64,000 bases of DNA, from positions 491,784-555,783 of the forward strand of contig NZ_FXZC01000004.1 of assembly GCF_900169275.1 (NCBI RefSeq), given 5' to 3'. This DNA is from Brevibacterium casei CIP 102111 (lineage in GTDB: Bacteria; Actinomycetota; Actinomycetes; Actinomycetales; Brevibacteriaceae). Shown piece after piece: positions 16,588 through 24,915 of the stretch (within the stretch, counting starts at the first letter, position 1; each line of letters begins with the position of its first letter). Below the pieces are notes generated by a model that saw only the letters and a program-made list of their open reading frames with translations, searched no databases and was not told the origin of the DNA. The position numbers and the translations under genes were made by a program.

Positions 16588-17355
16588 ATGACCGACACCG
16601 CTCAGGCCCCTCCCGAAGAGCGCATCGCCCTGGTCACCGGAGCGACCGGTGCGATCGGCGCTGCTGTGAGCAGAACTCTCGTCGGCCAGGGGATCCGGAC
16701 CGCGATGCTCGCCCGCAACCTCCGTCGACTCGAGCGGCTCGCCGAACAGCTCGACGCGCCCGACCTCACCCTGCCGGTCCGCGCCGATGTCACCCAGCCC
16801 TTCGACCTCGTCGAGGCCCGCGACGCCATCCGTGACGGCTTCGGCGCCGACCCGGACCTCGTCATGGTCTCAGCCGGCGTCATGCGCGCCGGCGACTTCG
16901 AGCAGGCGGTGCCCTCGGAGTGGAAGGCGATGATCATGACGAACGTCGAGGGTGCCCTCTACACCGCGCAGACCTTCGCCGACGGGCTGCTCCGGATCGG
17001 CGAGACCGGGCACCGGGCCGACCTCATCTTCGTCGGCTCGGCCCCGGCACCGCAGCGGGCGAAGAGCTACGCGGTGTTCTCTGCGATGGCGACCTCCGTC
17101 GAGCAGCTCGCCAAACACCTGCGCGCTGAGTACGGCGAACGCGGTGTGCGGGTGCACCACATCGCCCCGTTCTACGTCACCTCCGAACTCGGCGCCGACA
17201 TGAGCGACACCGAGCACTACCAGCGGTTCCTCGAACGCGCCGACGAGTTCTCCTCGATCGACCCGGGAAGCGTCGCCCACCTCGTGAAGTTCATGATCGG
17301 CCTTCCCGCACGGTCGAACCTCGCCGCCGCCACCATCCGACCGGTGAGGAGCTGA
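16588..17355 (+). CDS. Short-chain dehydrogenase/reductase lacking the catalytic Lys
   Basis: 255-residue Rossmann-fold SDR. The NAD(P)-binding TGATGAIG is intact (residues about 17-24) but the usual NAG reads SAG, and the active-site YxxxK reads YAVFS, so the catalytic Lys is a Ser. A Ser is available upstream in VGSAPAP. It may be a low-activity or non-catalytic member. One base separates its stop from the nhaA ATG, and a second SDR with the same YxxxS change follows nhaA, so the pair probably works together (inference). Confidence 0.82.
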   Translation: MTDTAQAPPEERIALVTGATGAIGAAVSRTLVGQGIRTAMLARNLRRLERLAEQLDAPDLTLPVRADVTQPFDLVEARDAIRDGFGADPDLVMVSAGVMRAGDFEQAVPSEWKAMIMTNVEGALYTAQTFADGLLRIGETGHRADLIFVGSAPAPQRAKSYAVFSAMATSVEQLAKHLRAEYGERGVRVHHIAPFYVTSELGADMSDTEHYQRFLERADEFSSIDPGSVAHLVKFMIGLPARSNLAAATIRPVRS

Positions 17356-17356
17356 C

Positions 17357-19270
17357 ATGGTCACACGCTTGAGCAGAGGACTCGCAGGGTTCTTCCGCAC
17401 GGAGAGCGCCGGTGCCGTCGTCCTCCTCGCAGCCACGGTGATCGCGCTGCTGTGGGCCAACCTCTCCCCGGACAGCTACAACACGGTCATCAAGACGGAG
17501 TTCGGCTTCGTCGCCGGTGGATCCGAACTCGAGATGTCGCTTCAGCACTGGATCAACGATGCCGTGATGATGGCTTTCTTCTTCCTCGTCACCCTCGAGG
17601 TGAAGAAGGACGTCGTCCTCGGCGAACTGCGGTCGTGGAAGCGCGCGGCCCTGCCGATCGTCGGCGCGGTGGCCGGCCTGATCGTCCCCGCCCTCATCTT
17701 CGTCGCCATCACCCGCGGCACCCCCGAGGTGGGGGCCTGGGGTGTCGTCATCTCCACCGACACCGCGTTCATCGTCGGCATCCTCGCCGCCTTCGGTTCC
17801 CGCATCCCCGCTCAGCTGCGGGTGTTCATCCTCGCCCTCGCGGTCGTCGACGACATCGGGGCGCTGGCCGTCATCGCGTTCTTCTACACCGAGGACATCG
17901 ACCTGCTCTGGCTCGGCATCGCCGCAGCCCTGGCAGCGGTGACCTGGTTCGTCCAGAGGATGCAGGCGTGGCGCGGCCTCGTCTACGCGATCCTCGGGGT
18001 CTTCCTCTGGTTCGCCGTCCTCCAGTCCGGGGTCCACGCGACGATCGCCGGTGTCATCCTCGGCCTGATCCTGCCCGTCTTCCCGCCGAAGCACCAGCTC
18101 GTCGACGAGGCGGAGGACCTCACGCAGAGCTTCCGCCGCAGCCCCAACGCCGAACGCGGGATGTCCGCCGCCGAGGGCATCCTCCGCTCCGTGTCGATCA
18201 ACGACCGGTTCCAGCTCTCCCTGCGCCGCGTCGTCAGCCTCGTCATCGTCCCGGTCTTCGCGCTCGTCAACGCCGGCGTCCTCATCACCCCGGAGTCGCT
18301 GTCCCACGCGTTCGGGTCGGCTCTGACCTGGGGCGTCATCGCCGGTCTTGTCCTCGGCAAGTTCGTCGGCATCTTCGGAGCGACGATGCTCGGGCGTCGC
18401 CTGCACATCGGCGAGCTCTCCGAGGCGCTGCGCCCCCGGCACATCGCCTCGGGTGCGATGCTCACCGGCATCGGGTTCACGATCTCCCTCTTCATCGTCG
18501 ACCTCGCGATCACCGACCCGGTCGCCCAGTCCGACGCCCGCATCGGCATCCTCACCGCGTCCGCGCTCGCCGCGCTCATCGGCGTCATCAGCCTGCAGCT
18601 GACCGCCCGCTACGACCGCAGGCACGCGCCCGCCCGGGTCCAGCTCAACCGGCCGATCGACCCCGAGCGCGACCACATCTACGGACCGCCCGAGGCGAAG
18701 AACTCCCTGACGGTCTACGGCTCCTTCGGCGGCCTCGACGACGCGAACACGGAGGAGATCCTCGACCAGGTCATCGACCACTACGAGGGCGACATCAACT
18801 TCGTCTTCCGCCACATCCGCCCCACCGCCGAGGGCGCGCCCGAGCAGACCGCCGAAGCCCTCGAGGCCGTCGCCGCCCAGCAGCGCAAGCTCTTCTGGCC
18901 GATGCGCCACGAACTCAACGAGATCAGTGAGGAACGCAGCTTGGACAATCGCGAACTCCTGCGCGCCAGCGTCAACATCGGGGCCAACCTCAGCCGCGTC
19001 GAAGACGACCTGCGCCGCGGCAACCACCTCGGCCGCGTCGACGAGGACTACCTCGACGCCGAGAACATGGGGCTCACGCGCGGTCCCGTCCTCTTCGTCA
19101 ACGGTCTGCTCTACAAGGGGGACATGGAGCCGAACGCGATCATCGCCGACCTCGACGCGACCCGCGCCGAGGCCCCGGATCCGCAGACCCGGCCCGACCA
19201 CATCCTCACCTCGGACTGTGCCGTGCAGGGCGGCGCACCCGTCCAGGCGAGCGCGGGGAGGTCGGCATGA
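17357..19270 (+). CDS. nhaA: Na+/H+ antiporter NhaA fused to a degenerate DsbA-like domain
   Basis: 637 residues. Residues 1-420 are NhaA: LWANLSPDSY, FFFLVTLEVKKDVVLGEL, ISTDTAF with the helix-4 Asp, and the ion-binding Asp pair in LAVVDDIGALAVIAFF, then HATIAGVILG and the GIGFTISLFI segment. Residues about 455-620 match a DsbA/thioredoxin-like domain in order (VYGSFGGLDDANTEE, DINFVFRHIRP, LFWPMRHEL, RGPVLFVNG), but the active-site CxxC is replaced by non-cysteine residues and the cis-Pro threonine is Gly. NhaA-DsbA fusions are known in actinobacteria; the loss of cysteines suggests a structural or regulatory role. Stop overlaps the next SDR start (ATGA). Confidence 0.92.
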   Translation: MVTRLSRGLAGFFRTESAGAVVLLAATVIALLWANLSPDSYNTVIKTEFGFVAGGSELEMSLQHWINDAVMMAFFFLVTLEVKKDVVLGELRSWKRAALPIVGAVAGLIVPALIFVAITRGTPEVGAWGVVISTDTAFIVGILAAFGSRIPAQLRVFILALAVVDDIGALAVIAFFYTEDIDLLWLGIAAALAAVTWFVQRMQAWRGLVYAILGVFLWFAVLQSGVHATIAGVILGLILPVFPPKHQLVDEAEDLTQSFRRSPNAERGMSAAEGILRSVSINDRFQLSLRRVVSLVIVPVFALVNAGVLITPESLSHAFGSALTWGVIAGLVLGKFVGIFGATMLGRRLHIGELSEALRPRHIASGAMLTGIGFTISLFIVDLAITDPVAQSDARIGILTASALAALIGVISLQLTARYDRRHAPARVQLNRPIDPERDHIYGPPEAKNSLTVYGSFGGLDDANTEEILDQVIDHYEGDINFVFRHIRPTAEGAPEQTAEALEAVAAQQRKLFWPMRHELNEISEERSLDNRELLRASVNIGANLSRVEDDLRRGNHLGRVDEDYLDAENMGLTRGPVLFVNGLLYKGDMEPNAIIADLDATRAEAPDPQTRPDHILTSDCAVQGGAPVQASAGRSA

Positions 19271-20010
19271 CGGAGTCGACGACCGCCTCGGCGGAGGTCC
19301 CCCACGTCATCACCGGAGGAGCCCGGGGCGTCGGTCTGGCCACGGCCAGGCGGCTGCTCGACCGGGGAGACTCGGTCGTCGTTATCGACCGGAATCCGGT
19401 CCCGGACGAGTTCGCCGACCATCCGAAGCTGACGTACTTCGAGCAGGACGTCGCCGATCTGGCGGGCCTGGCCGAGCTCGGCGCCACGATCCGGCAGCGG
19501 TGGCCGCGATGCGCATCGGTGATCGCGTGCGCCGGAGTCACCTATGTCGGCTCCTTCCCCGACACCGAGTTCGCGAAGTGGAACGAAGTGCTGACGACGA
19601 ACATCACCGGTGCCGTCCACATCGTCCACGCCGTCCTCCCGTCCCTGGAGGCCACCGCCGAGGCGGGAGAGCGGGCCGACGTCATCACGATCGGATCGAT
19701 CGCCGACCAGGCCTACTTCGACGATGCGACGATCTACGGCGCGTGCTCGGCGGCGCTCAAGGCCTTCGCCGACCACCTGCGCATCGAACTGCGAGAGCGG
19801 AACGTGCGCGTGTCGAACATCGCGCCCGGGTACATCCGGGGAGCGTTCGCCGAATTCCTCGGCGGGCTCGAGCAGGAGTACACGCAGCTCGGCGAAGGTC
19901 TGCTCCTTCCCGACGACGTCGCCCACGTCATCGAGTTCACGCTCGACCAACCTGCCGGGGTCCACCTCGGCGACCTCGACATCGTCGCGACCGCACAGGG
20001 CTGGGCATGA
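19267..20010 (+). CDS. Second short-chain dehydrogenase/reductase with YxxxS
   Basis: 247-residue SDR. Cofactor loop TGGARGVG near the N-terminus is intact; NAG reads CAG; the catalytic motif reads YGACS in place of YxxxK, the same Lys-to-Ser change as in the SDR on the other side of nhaA. It overlaps nhaA by ATGA and ends 37 bp before cydA, so it is part of the same tight series. Substrate unknown. Confidence 0.82.
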   Translation: MTESTTASAEVPHVITGGARGVGLATARRLLDRGDSVVVIDRNPVPDEFADHPKLTYFEQDVADLAGLAELGATIRQRWPRCASVIACAGVTYVGSFPDTEFAKWNEVLTTNITGAVHIVHAVLPSLEATAEAGERADVITIGSIADQAYFDDATIYGACSAALKAFADHLRIELRERNVRVSNIAPGYIRGAFAEFLGGLEQEYTQLGEGLLLPDDVAHVIEFTLDQPAGVHLGDLDIVATAQGWA

Positions 20011-20047
20011 CCATGCGACGGCCAACCCGGCGGGGAGGGCGAGGGCG

Positions 20048-21547
20048 ATGACCCTCGAGGACCTCTCCCGGCTGCAGTTCGCGCTCACCGCGATCTTCCA
20101 CATCATGTTCCCGGCGATGACGGTGGGGCTCTCGGTGTTCCTCACCGTCGTCTACGGGCTGTACTGGAAGACCAGGCGTCCGGTCTACCTGCAGATGTTC
20201 CGGTTCTGGCGGCGGATCTTCGGGGTCGGCTTCGCCCTCGGCGTCGTCGCCGGTGCCGTGCTCACCTTCGAGTTCGGACTCAACTGGGGTGTGTTCTCCC
20301 GGGTCACCGGTCCGATCATCGGACCGATCATCGCGATGGAGGTCGTCACCGCGTTCTTCGTCGAAGCCGGATTCATCGGCATCCTCCTCTACGGCGACGG
20401 GCGGGTGAAGGAGCGGACGATGTTCGTCTCCACCCTCCTCGTCTCGATCGGCACCCTGCTGTCGACGACGTGGATCCTCATCGCGAACTCGTGGATGCAG
20501 ACCCCGGCCGGGTTCGCCATCGCCGACGACGGCACCTTCGTGCCGACGAACTGGCTCGAGATCATCTTCAACCCGTCCTTCCCGCTGCGCTTCCTCCACA
20601 TGTTCCTCGCGGTCCTCATCTCCGCATCGACGTTCATCATCGGCATCGCCGCGTGGTACCTCATCCGCGGCCGTTCGCTGCCCTTCGCGAAGCGCTCGTT
20701 CTCGATGGCGATAGGCGTCCTCGCGGTTCTTCTGCCCATCCAGATCTCCGTCGGCGATGACGTCGCCCTCGAGGTCGTCGTCGAACACCAGATGCCCAAG
20801 TTCGCGGCGATCGAGGGGCACTGGCAGACGGACAGCAACGGCTACAACCTCTTCATCGTCACCGATCAGGCCGACCAGGAGAACCGTGCGGATGTCGAGG
20901 TGCCCTTCCTCGGTGCCCTCATCGGACAGGATCTCACCGGGCAGAACTTCCTTCCCGGCCTGAGCGACGTCGAACCCGATCCGGACCTGCAGCCGCCGAT
21001 GTGGATGACGTTCTGGGGCTTCCGGCTGATGTTCTACGGGTCGATGGTCCTCTTCGGCATCGCCATGGCCGGCGTCGTCCTCCGCCTGCGCGGGCGCCTC
21101 TTCACCTCCCACCGCTTCCACAAGGTCTGCCTGTGGTCGGCACCCGTGGGGATCCTCGCGATCATCGGCGGCTGGGTGACCGCGGAGACCGGGCGCCAGC
21201 CGTGGGTCGTCTACGGCCGTCTGCGCACCGAGGATGCCGTCTCCGACCTCGCCCCCGCCCACCTCGTCTTCTCCGTCATCGGGTTCGTCGTCCTCTACGC
21301 CGTTATGCTCGCCGCCTACATCGGCTACATCGTCTGGGCCGTGCGCCGCGGACCCGAGCATGACCGTCCCGGAGCGATCATCGCCGACGACGATGATCTC
21401 GATGATCTCGACGCCGAGGCGGCCGCCGGGTCCACAGGGGCCGCCGCTTCCGCGTCGGTGGGGAGCGGGGGCACCCCGGTGGGCGGCGGGAGCACCCCGG
21501 TGACCGGCGAGAAGACCGAGCCGACCGAGGGGAGGGAAGGGTCATGA
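20048..21547 (+). CDS. cydA: Cytochrome bd ubiquinol/menaquinol oxidase subunit I
   Basis: 499-residue membrane subunit holding haems b558, b595 and d. Seen: SRLQFALTAIFHIMFPA with the b595 His, the helix containing LRFLHMFLAVL with a haem His, GFRLMFYGSM with the b558 Met, and the quinol-site GWVTAETGRQPW. The quinol loop is the short type. Residues after about 445 form a low-complexity Asp/Ala/Gly/Thr tail. Start ATG at 20048 after GGGAGGGCGAGGGCG. The stop overlaps the cydB start (ATGA). Works as a high-affinity terminal oxidase under low oxygen. Confidence 0.96.
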   Translation: MTLEDLSRLQFALTAIFHIMFPAMTVGLSVFLTVVYGLYWKTRRPVYLQMFRFWRRIFGVGFALGVVAGAVLTFEFGLNWGVFSRVTGPIIGPIIAMEVVTAFFVEAGFIGILLYGDGRVKERTMFVSTLLVSIGTLLSTTWILIANSWMQTPAGFAIADDGTFVPTNWLEIIFNPSFPLRFLHMFLAVLISASTFIIGIAAWYLIRGRSLPFAKRSFSMAIGVLAVLLPIQISVGDDVALEVVVEHQMPKFAAIEGHWQTDSNGYNLFIVTDQADQENRADVEVPFLGALIGQDLTGQNFLPGLSDVEPDPDLQPPMWMTFWGFRLMFYGSMVLFGIAMAGVVLRLRGRLFTSHRFHKVCLWSAPVGILAIIGGWVTAETGRQPWVVYGRLRTEDAVSDLAPAHLVFSVIGFVVLYAVMLAAYIGYIVWAVRRGPEHDRPGAIIADDDDLDDLDAEAAAGSTGAAASASVGSGGTPVGGGSTPVTGEKTEPTEGREGS

Positions 21548-22617
21548 CCATCGCCGACGTGTGGCTCATCGTTCCCGTCCTCTGCCTGACGATGTACATC
21601 GTCCTCGACGGCTACGACCTCGGCATCGGCATCCTCATGCTCGTCGAACGCGATCGTCGGCGCCGCCGCGAGGGCGTCGAAGTCGTCGCGCAGACGTGGG
21701 ACATCAACGAATCGTGGCTCATCCTCCTCGGCGTCTCCCTGTGGGCGGGATTCCCCTCCGTCTACGGCGCGGCCCTGCCCCACCTCTACCTCCCGCTCAT
21801 CGTCATGCTCTTCTGCCTCATCGTCCGCGGCTTCTCCACCGAGCTCATCTCGCACCGGCACGACACCGCCGAGGTGTGGGTGCGGGCCTTCGCGGTCGCC
21901 TCGCTCGGTGCGGCGATCGCCCAGGGTGTGGCGCTCGCGGGCCTCGCGCGGGAGCTCACCCTCGACGCCGAGGGAGACTTCGTCGGTCCGACCACCCCGT
22001 GGGACGCCGCTTCGGTGCTCTTCACGATCGTCGTCGTCATCGGCGTCGTCGCCGTCTACACGGCACTCGGGGCGGCGTTCATGCGCACCAAGGTCGACTC
22101 CCCGCTCGCGGTGCGCACGAGCCGCTCGCTCGTCGCCGCGGCAGCCGTCGTCCTCGCCGTCATCGTCGTCCTGCTCGGGACGACGGATGCCCCGCTGACC
22201 TGGTCGGGAATCCAGGGCGTCCTCGTCACCGCCCTGCTCGCCCTCGCTCTGGCGGCGGCGATCCTCGCATGGCGGCAGCTCGGCCCCGGGCCGCGGCGCA
22301 CCGGGGGATACCGGTCGGCCCTGATCATGGTCGTCGCAGTCCTCGCCGCGATCGTCGTCGGCCGCTATCCCGTCATCCTCAGTCCCGGCGTCACCGTCGA
22401 GGACGCAGCGGCGCCGAGCCTCGCCCTCTACGCCCTGCTCATCGGGGTGGGCATCAACATCCTCCTCATCGTCTTCTACACGATCTTCGCCCACCGCACG
22501 TTCTCCGGTCCCCTCTACCAGGACGCGATCCCGGGCAGCACCGAGGCGGGGAGCACGGAGGCGGGAAGCGTGCGGGCGGCGGGACGCACAGGCGAGAGGG
22601 AGGTGCCGCGATCATGA
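21544..22617 (+). CDS. cydB: Cytochrome bd oxidase subunit II
   Basis: 357-residue membrane protein with about nine helices. N-terminal VLCLTMYIVLDGYDLGIGIL is the CydB hallmark, followed by TWDINESWLILLGVSLWAGFP. The C-terminus has the repeat GSTEAGSTEAG. Coupled on both sides by 4-bp overlaps (with cydA and the small membrane protein). Confidence 0.95.
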   Translation: MTIADVWLIVPVLCLTMYIVLDGYDLGIGILMLVERDRRRRREGVEVVAQTWDINESWLILLGVSLWAGFPSVYGAALPHLYLPLIVMLFCLIVRGFSTELISHRHDTAEVWVRAFAVASLGAAIAQGVALAGLARELTLDAEGDFVGPTTPWDAASVLFTIVVVIGVVAVYTALGAAFMRTKVDSPLAVRTSRSLVAAAAVVLAVIVVLLGTTDAPLTWSGIQGVLVTALLALALAAAILAWRQLGPGPRRTGGYRSALIMVVAVLAAIVVGRYPVILSPGVTVEDAAAPSLALYALLIGVGINILLIVFYTIFAHRTFSGPLYQDAIPGSTEAGSTEAGSVRAAGRTGEREVPRS

Positions 22618-22976
22618 GCGACCCTAGCCCACACGAGCCGGAGCAGCGGGAGCCGGAGCCGCGAAAGCCTGGCGGGCACGGCCCGGAGCAGTCGGGGTCG
22701 TCGACGCACCGGTCGGGGTCGTCGACGCATCGGTCGGGCACGCCCGGTGCGACGGCCGGGCGTGGGAAGCGGATCCTCCGTCGCATCGGCCTCGTGCTTC
22801 TCGGCATCATCCTCTACACGATCAGCATGAACATGTACTCCGGCTACCCGGAGGTCGGTTCTCAGTGGTTCAACCGGGCAGCGATCCTCGCCATCGTCGT
22901 CTTCGCCGCCGTCGTCTTCATCCGCGACGAGAGGCGCCGCGCCCACGAGGACGACCACGACGACGATGGCGCCTGA
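22614..22976 (+). CDS. Small membrane protein between cydB and cydD
   Basis: 120-residue protein not recognised as a named family. The first 45 residues are hydrophilic, rich in Pro, Glu and Ser, with the tandem GSSTHRSGSSTHRSG. Two hydrophobic segments follow (about residues 54-72 and 88-103), and it ends in an acidic HEDDHDDDGA. ATGA overlap with cydB and 11-bp overlap with cydD make it certain that it is translated with the oxidase genes. Possibly an accessory subunit or assembly factor of the bd oxidase, in the place where other bacteria have a very small CydX-type subunit; it is longer and not evidently homologous. Confidence 0.75.
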   Translation: MSDPSPHEPEQREPEPRKPGGHGPEQSGSSTHRSGSSTHRSGTPGATAGRGKRILRRIGLVLLGIILYTISMNMYSGYPEVGSQWFNRAAILAIVVFAAVVFIRDERRRAHEDDHDDDGA

Positions 22977-24915
22977 TCGGGGAGCAGCCACCTCGGCGAC
23001 CTCCCAGCCTCCTGCCCCGATGCGGGACGCGTCGGCGATGGAGTGGATCGCCTCGCAGGCGGGACCGGGTCGGACGCAGTTCCGGCTCTCGGGACTCACC
23101 GAGGTCGCCGCGACGGTGGCGCTCATCGGCCAATGGGCATTACTCGGCGCCGGGGTCACGGCGTGGATGACGGGAGCGGGCAACGTCGTCGGCCTGCTCA
23201 TGGTCGCCGCGACGGCCGCGCCGATGCGCCTGCTCTTCCGGGCGCTCGCCGCGCGCCTGGCGGCAGCCGGACGCGAGTGGGTGAGCACGCGAATCCGCAC
23301 CGACCTCGTCCCCGCCCTCCTCGCCGCGGCGGGACGGACACCCGCGACGGAGGCCGCCGACGTCCTCATCGACCACGCCCCGGTCGTCGCCGGCTATCTC
23401 TCGGGAACGCGGCCGCTGCGCGTCGCGGCTGTGCCGTCGACGCTGCTCATCCTCGGTGCCGTCGCCCTCGTCCACTGGCCGGTCGCGGTCCTCCTCACCG
23501 TCTGCACACTGCTGCTGCCGCTCAATCTCCGACTCGCCGGCCAGGCGACGGTGACCGCGGGGGAGAGGCAGCTCGCCGCAACCCGCCGACTCTCGGCCGT
23601 CATCACCGAGAGCGTGCGCGGCCTGCCGACCCTCGTCAGCCTCCGCGCAGTGGCTCGGAGGCGCGCGGTCCTCGACCGGTCGTCCACGCGGCTCGAGGCT
23701 TCGACCTTGAGAGTCCTCTCCTACGCGTTCCTCTCCGGGGCGGTCATGGACGTCGCGGTGACGTTCGCGATCGCGGTGTCGGCGACGTACACGGGTCTCG
23801 TCCTCCTCGGCTTCGTCACCCTTCCGGGGGCGCCCGGCCTCGACCTCGGCGAGGCGCTCTTCGTCCTCCTCCTCTGTCCCGCGTACTTCGCTCCCGCGCA
23901 GCGGGCGGCCAGGGGCTTCCACGATCGTGACGACGCGCTCGTCGCCGCGCGCGCGATCTGCGAGGCGGCGGGGGTCGAGGATGAGGCGGCGGGGGTCGCG
24001 GACGAGTCCGCACGGCCAGGCTCTGCCGCCGCGGAGCCACGGCCCGATGCCGCCGAGCCTGGCCCCGATGCCGCGACGGGCACGACCCCGGCGCCGTACC
24101 GCTGGACGGGTCGGACTCTGGACCGCAATACCGAGTCGGACCATGATATGGCCCCGACCCTGCGCCCCAGCCCGAGCGCCGACTCGGCTGTGATCTCAGA
24201 CCGCGCCGCGCTCGCCCCGCGCGTCGACCTGCGGGGCGTGAGCGTCGTCGAAGGGGATGCCGTCATCCTCGACGACCGCGACCTCACGATCCCGGCCGGG
24301 GAGTGGACGGCGATCAGCGGACCGTCCGGGTCGGGCAAGACGACGCTGCTCCAGCTCGTCGCCGGGACCCGAGCGCCGACAGCCGGTTCGGTCGAGGTGA
24401 TGAGGCGTGGGGCCGACGCCATGCACAGTGGGGACACGTCCGACGGCGGTCACGGATCGGGCACCTCCCACGGCTGGCTCGGCGCGGACACCGTCATCCT
24501 CGAGGCCACCCTCGCCGAGAACATCGGCCTCGGCGATCCGACGATCAGCCCCGACGCGATCCGCACGGCTGCCCACGACGCCGGCCTCGAACAGGTGCTC
24601 GCCGATCTGCCCGAGGGCATCGACACCGTCCTCGGCCGCCGCGGCCGCGTGCTCTCGGCCGGGGAGAGGCGGCGCGTCGCGCTCGCCCGCCTCCTCGCCG
24701 CCGACCGCGACCTCTGGGTCCTCGATGAACCGACCGCCCACCTCGACCACGAGACGGAAGCGGAGATCCTCCGCACCCTGCGCCGGGTCGGGGCGGGGCG
24801 CACCGTCGTCATCGCCACCCACTCGCCGGCGGTGACGGCTGCCGCCGAGCACGCGTGGGAATTGCGCGCCGGCCTCCTCGACGAGCAGACCCGAGAGGGC
24901 GGGGGCACGGCATGA
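22966..24915 (+). CDS. cydD: ABC exporter subunit CydD-type (bd oxidase assembly)
   Basis: 649-residue half ABC exporter. Membrane domain about residues 35-330; then a poorly conserved, Ala/Pro/Asp-rich linker (about 340-420); then the ATPase with Walker A GPSGSGKTT, signature LSAGERRRVALARL, Walker B LWVLDEPTAHL and the His switch in IATHSP. CydDC exports thiols (glutathione/cysteine in E. coli) and is needed for cytochrome bd assembly. The start overlaps the preceding small gene; the stop overlaps cydC (ATGA). Confidence 0.9.
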   Translation: MAPDRGAATSATSQPPAPMRDASAMEWIASQAGPGRTQFRLSGLTEVAATVALIGQWALLGAGVTAWMTGAGNVVGLLMVAATAAPMRLLFRALAARLAAAGREWVSTRIRTDLVPALLAAAGRTPATEAADVLIDHAPVVAGYLSGTRPLRVAAVPSTLLILGAVALVHWPVAVLLTVCTLLLPLNLRLAGQATVTAGERQLAATRRLSAVITESVRGLPTLVSLRAVARRRAVLDRSSTRLEASTLRVLSYAFLSGAVMDVAVTFAIAVSATYTGLVLLGFVTLPGAPGLDLGEALFVLLLCPAYFAPAQRAARGFHDRDDALVAARAICEAAGVEDEAAGVADESARPGSAAAEPRPDAAEPGPDAATGTTPAPYRWTGRTLDRNTESDHDMAPTLRPSPSADSAVISDRAALAPRVDLRGVSVVEGDAVILDDRDLTIPAGEWTAISGPSGSGKTTLLQLVAGTRAPTAGSVEVMRRGADAMHSGDTSDGGHGSGTSHGWLGADTVILEATLAENIGLGDPTISPDAIRTAAHDAGLEQVLADLPEGIDTVLGRRGRVLSAGERRRVALARLLAADRDLWVLDEPTAHLDHETEAEILRTLRRVGAGRTVVIATHSPAVTAAAEHAWELRAGLLDEQTREGGGTA

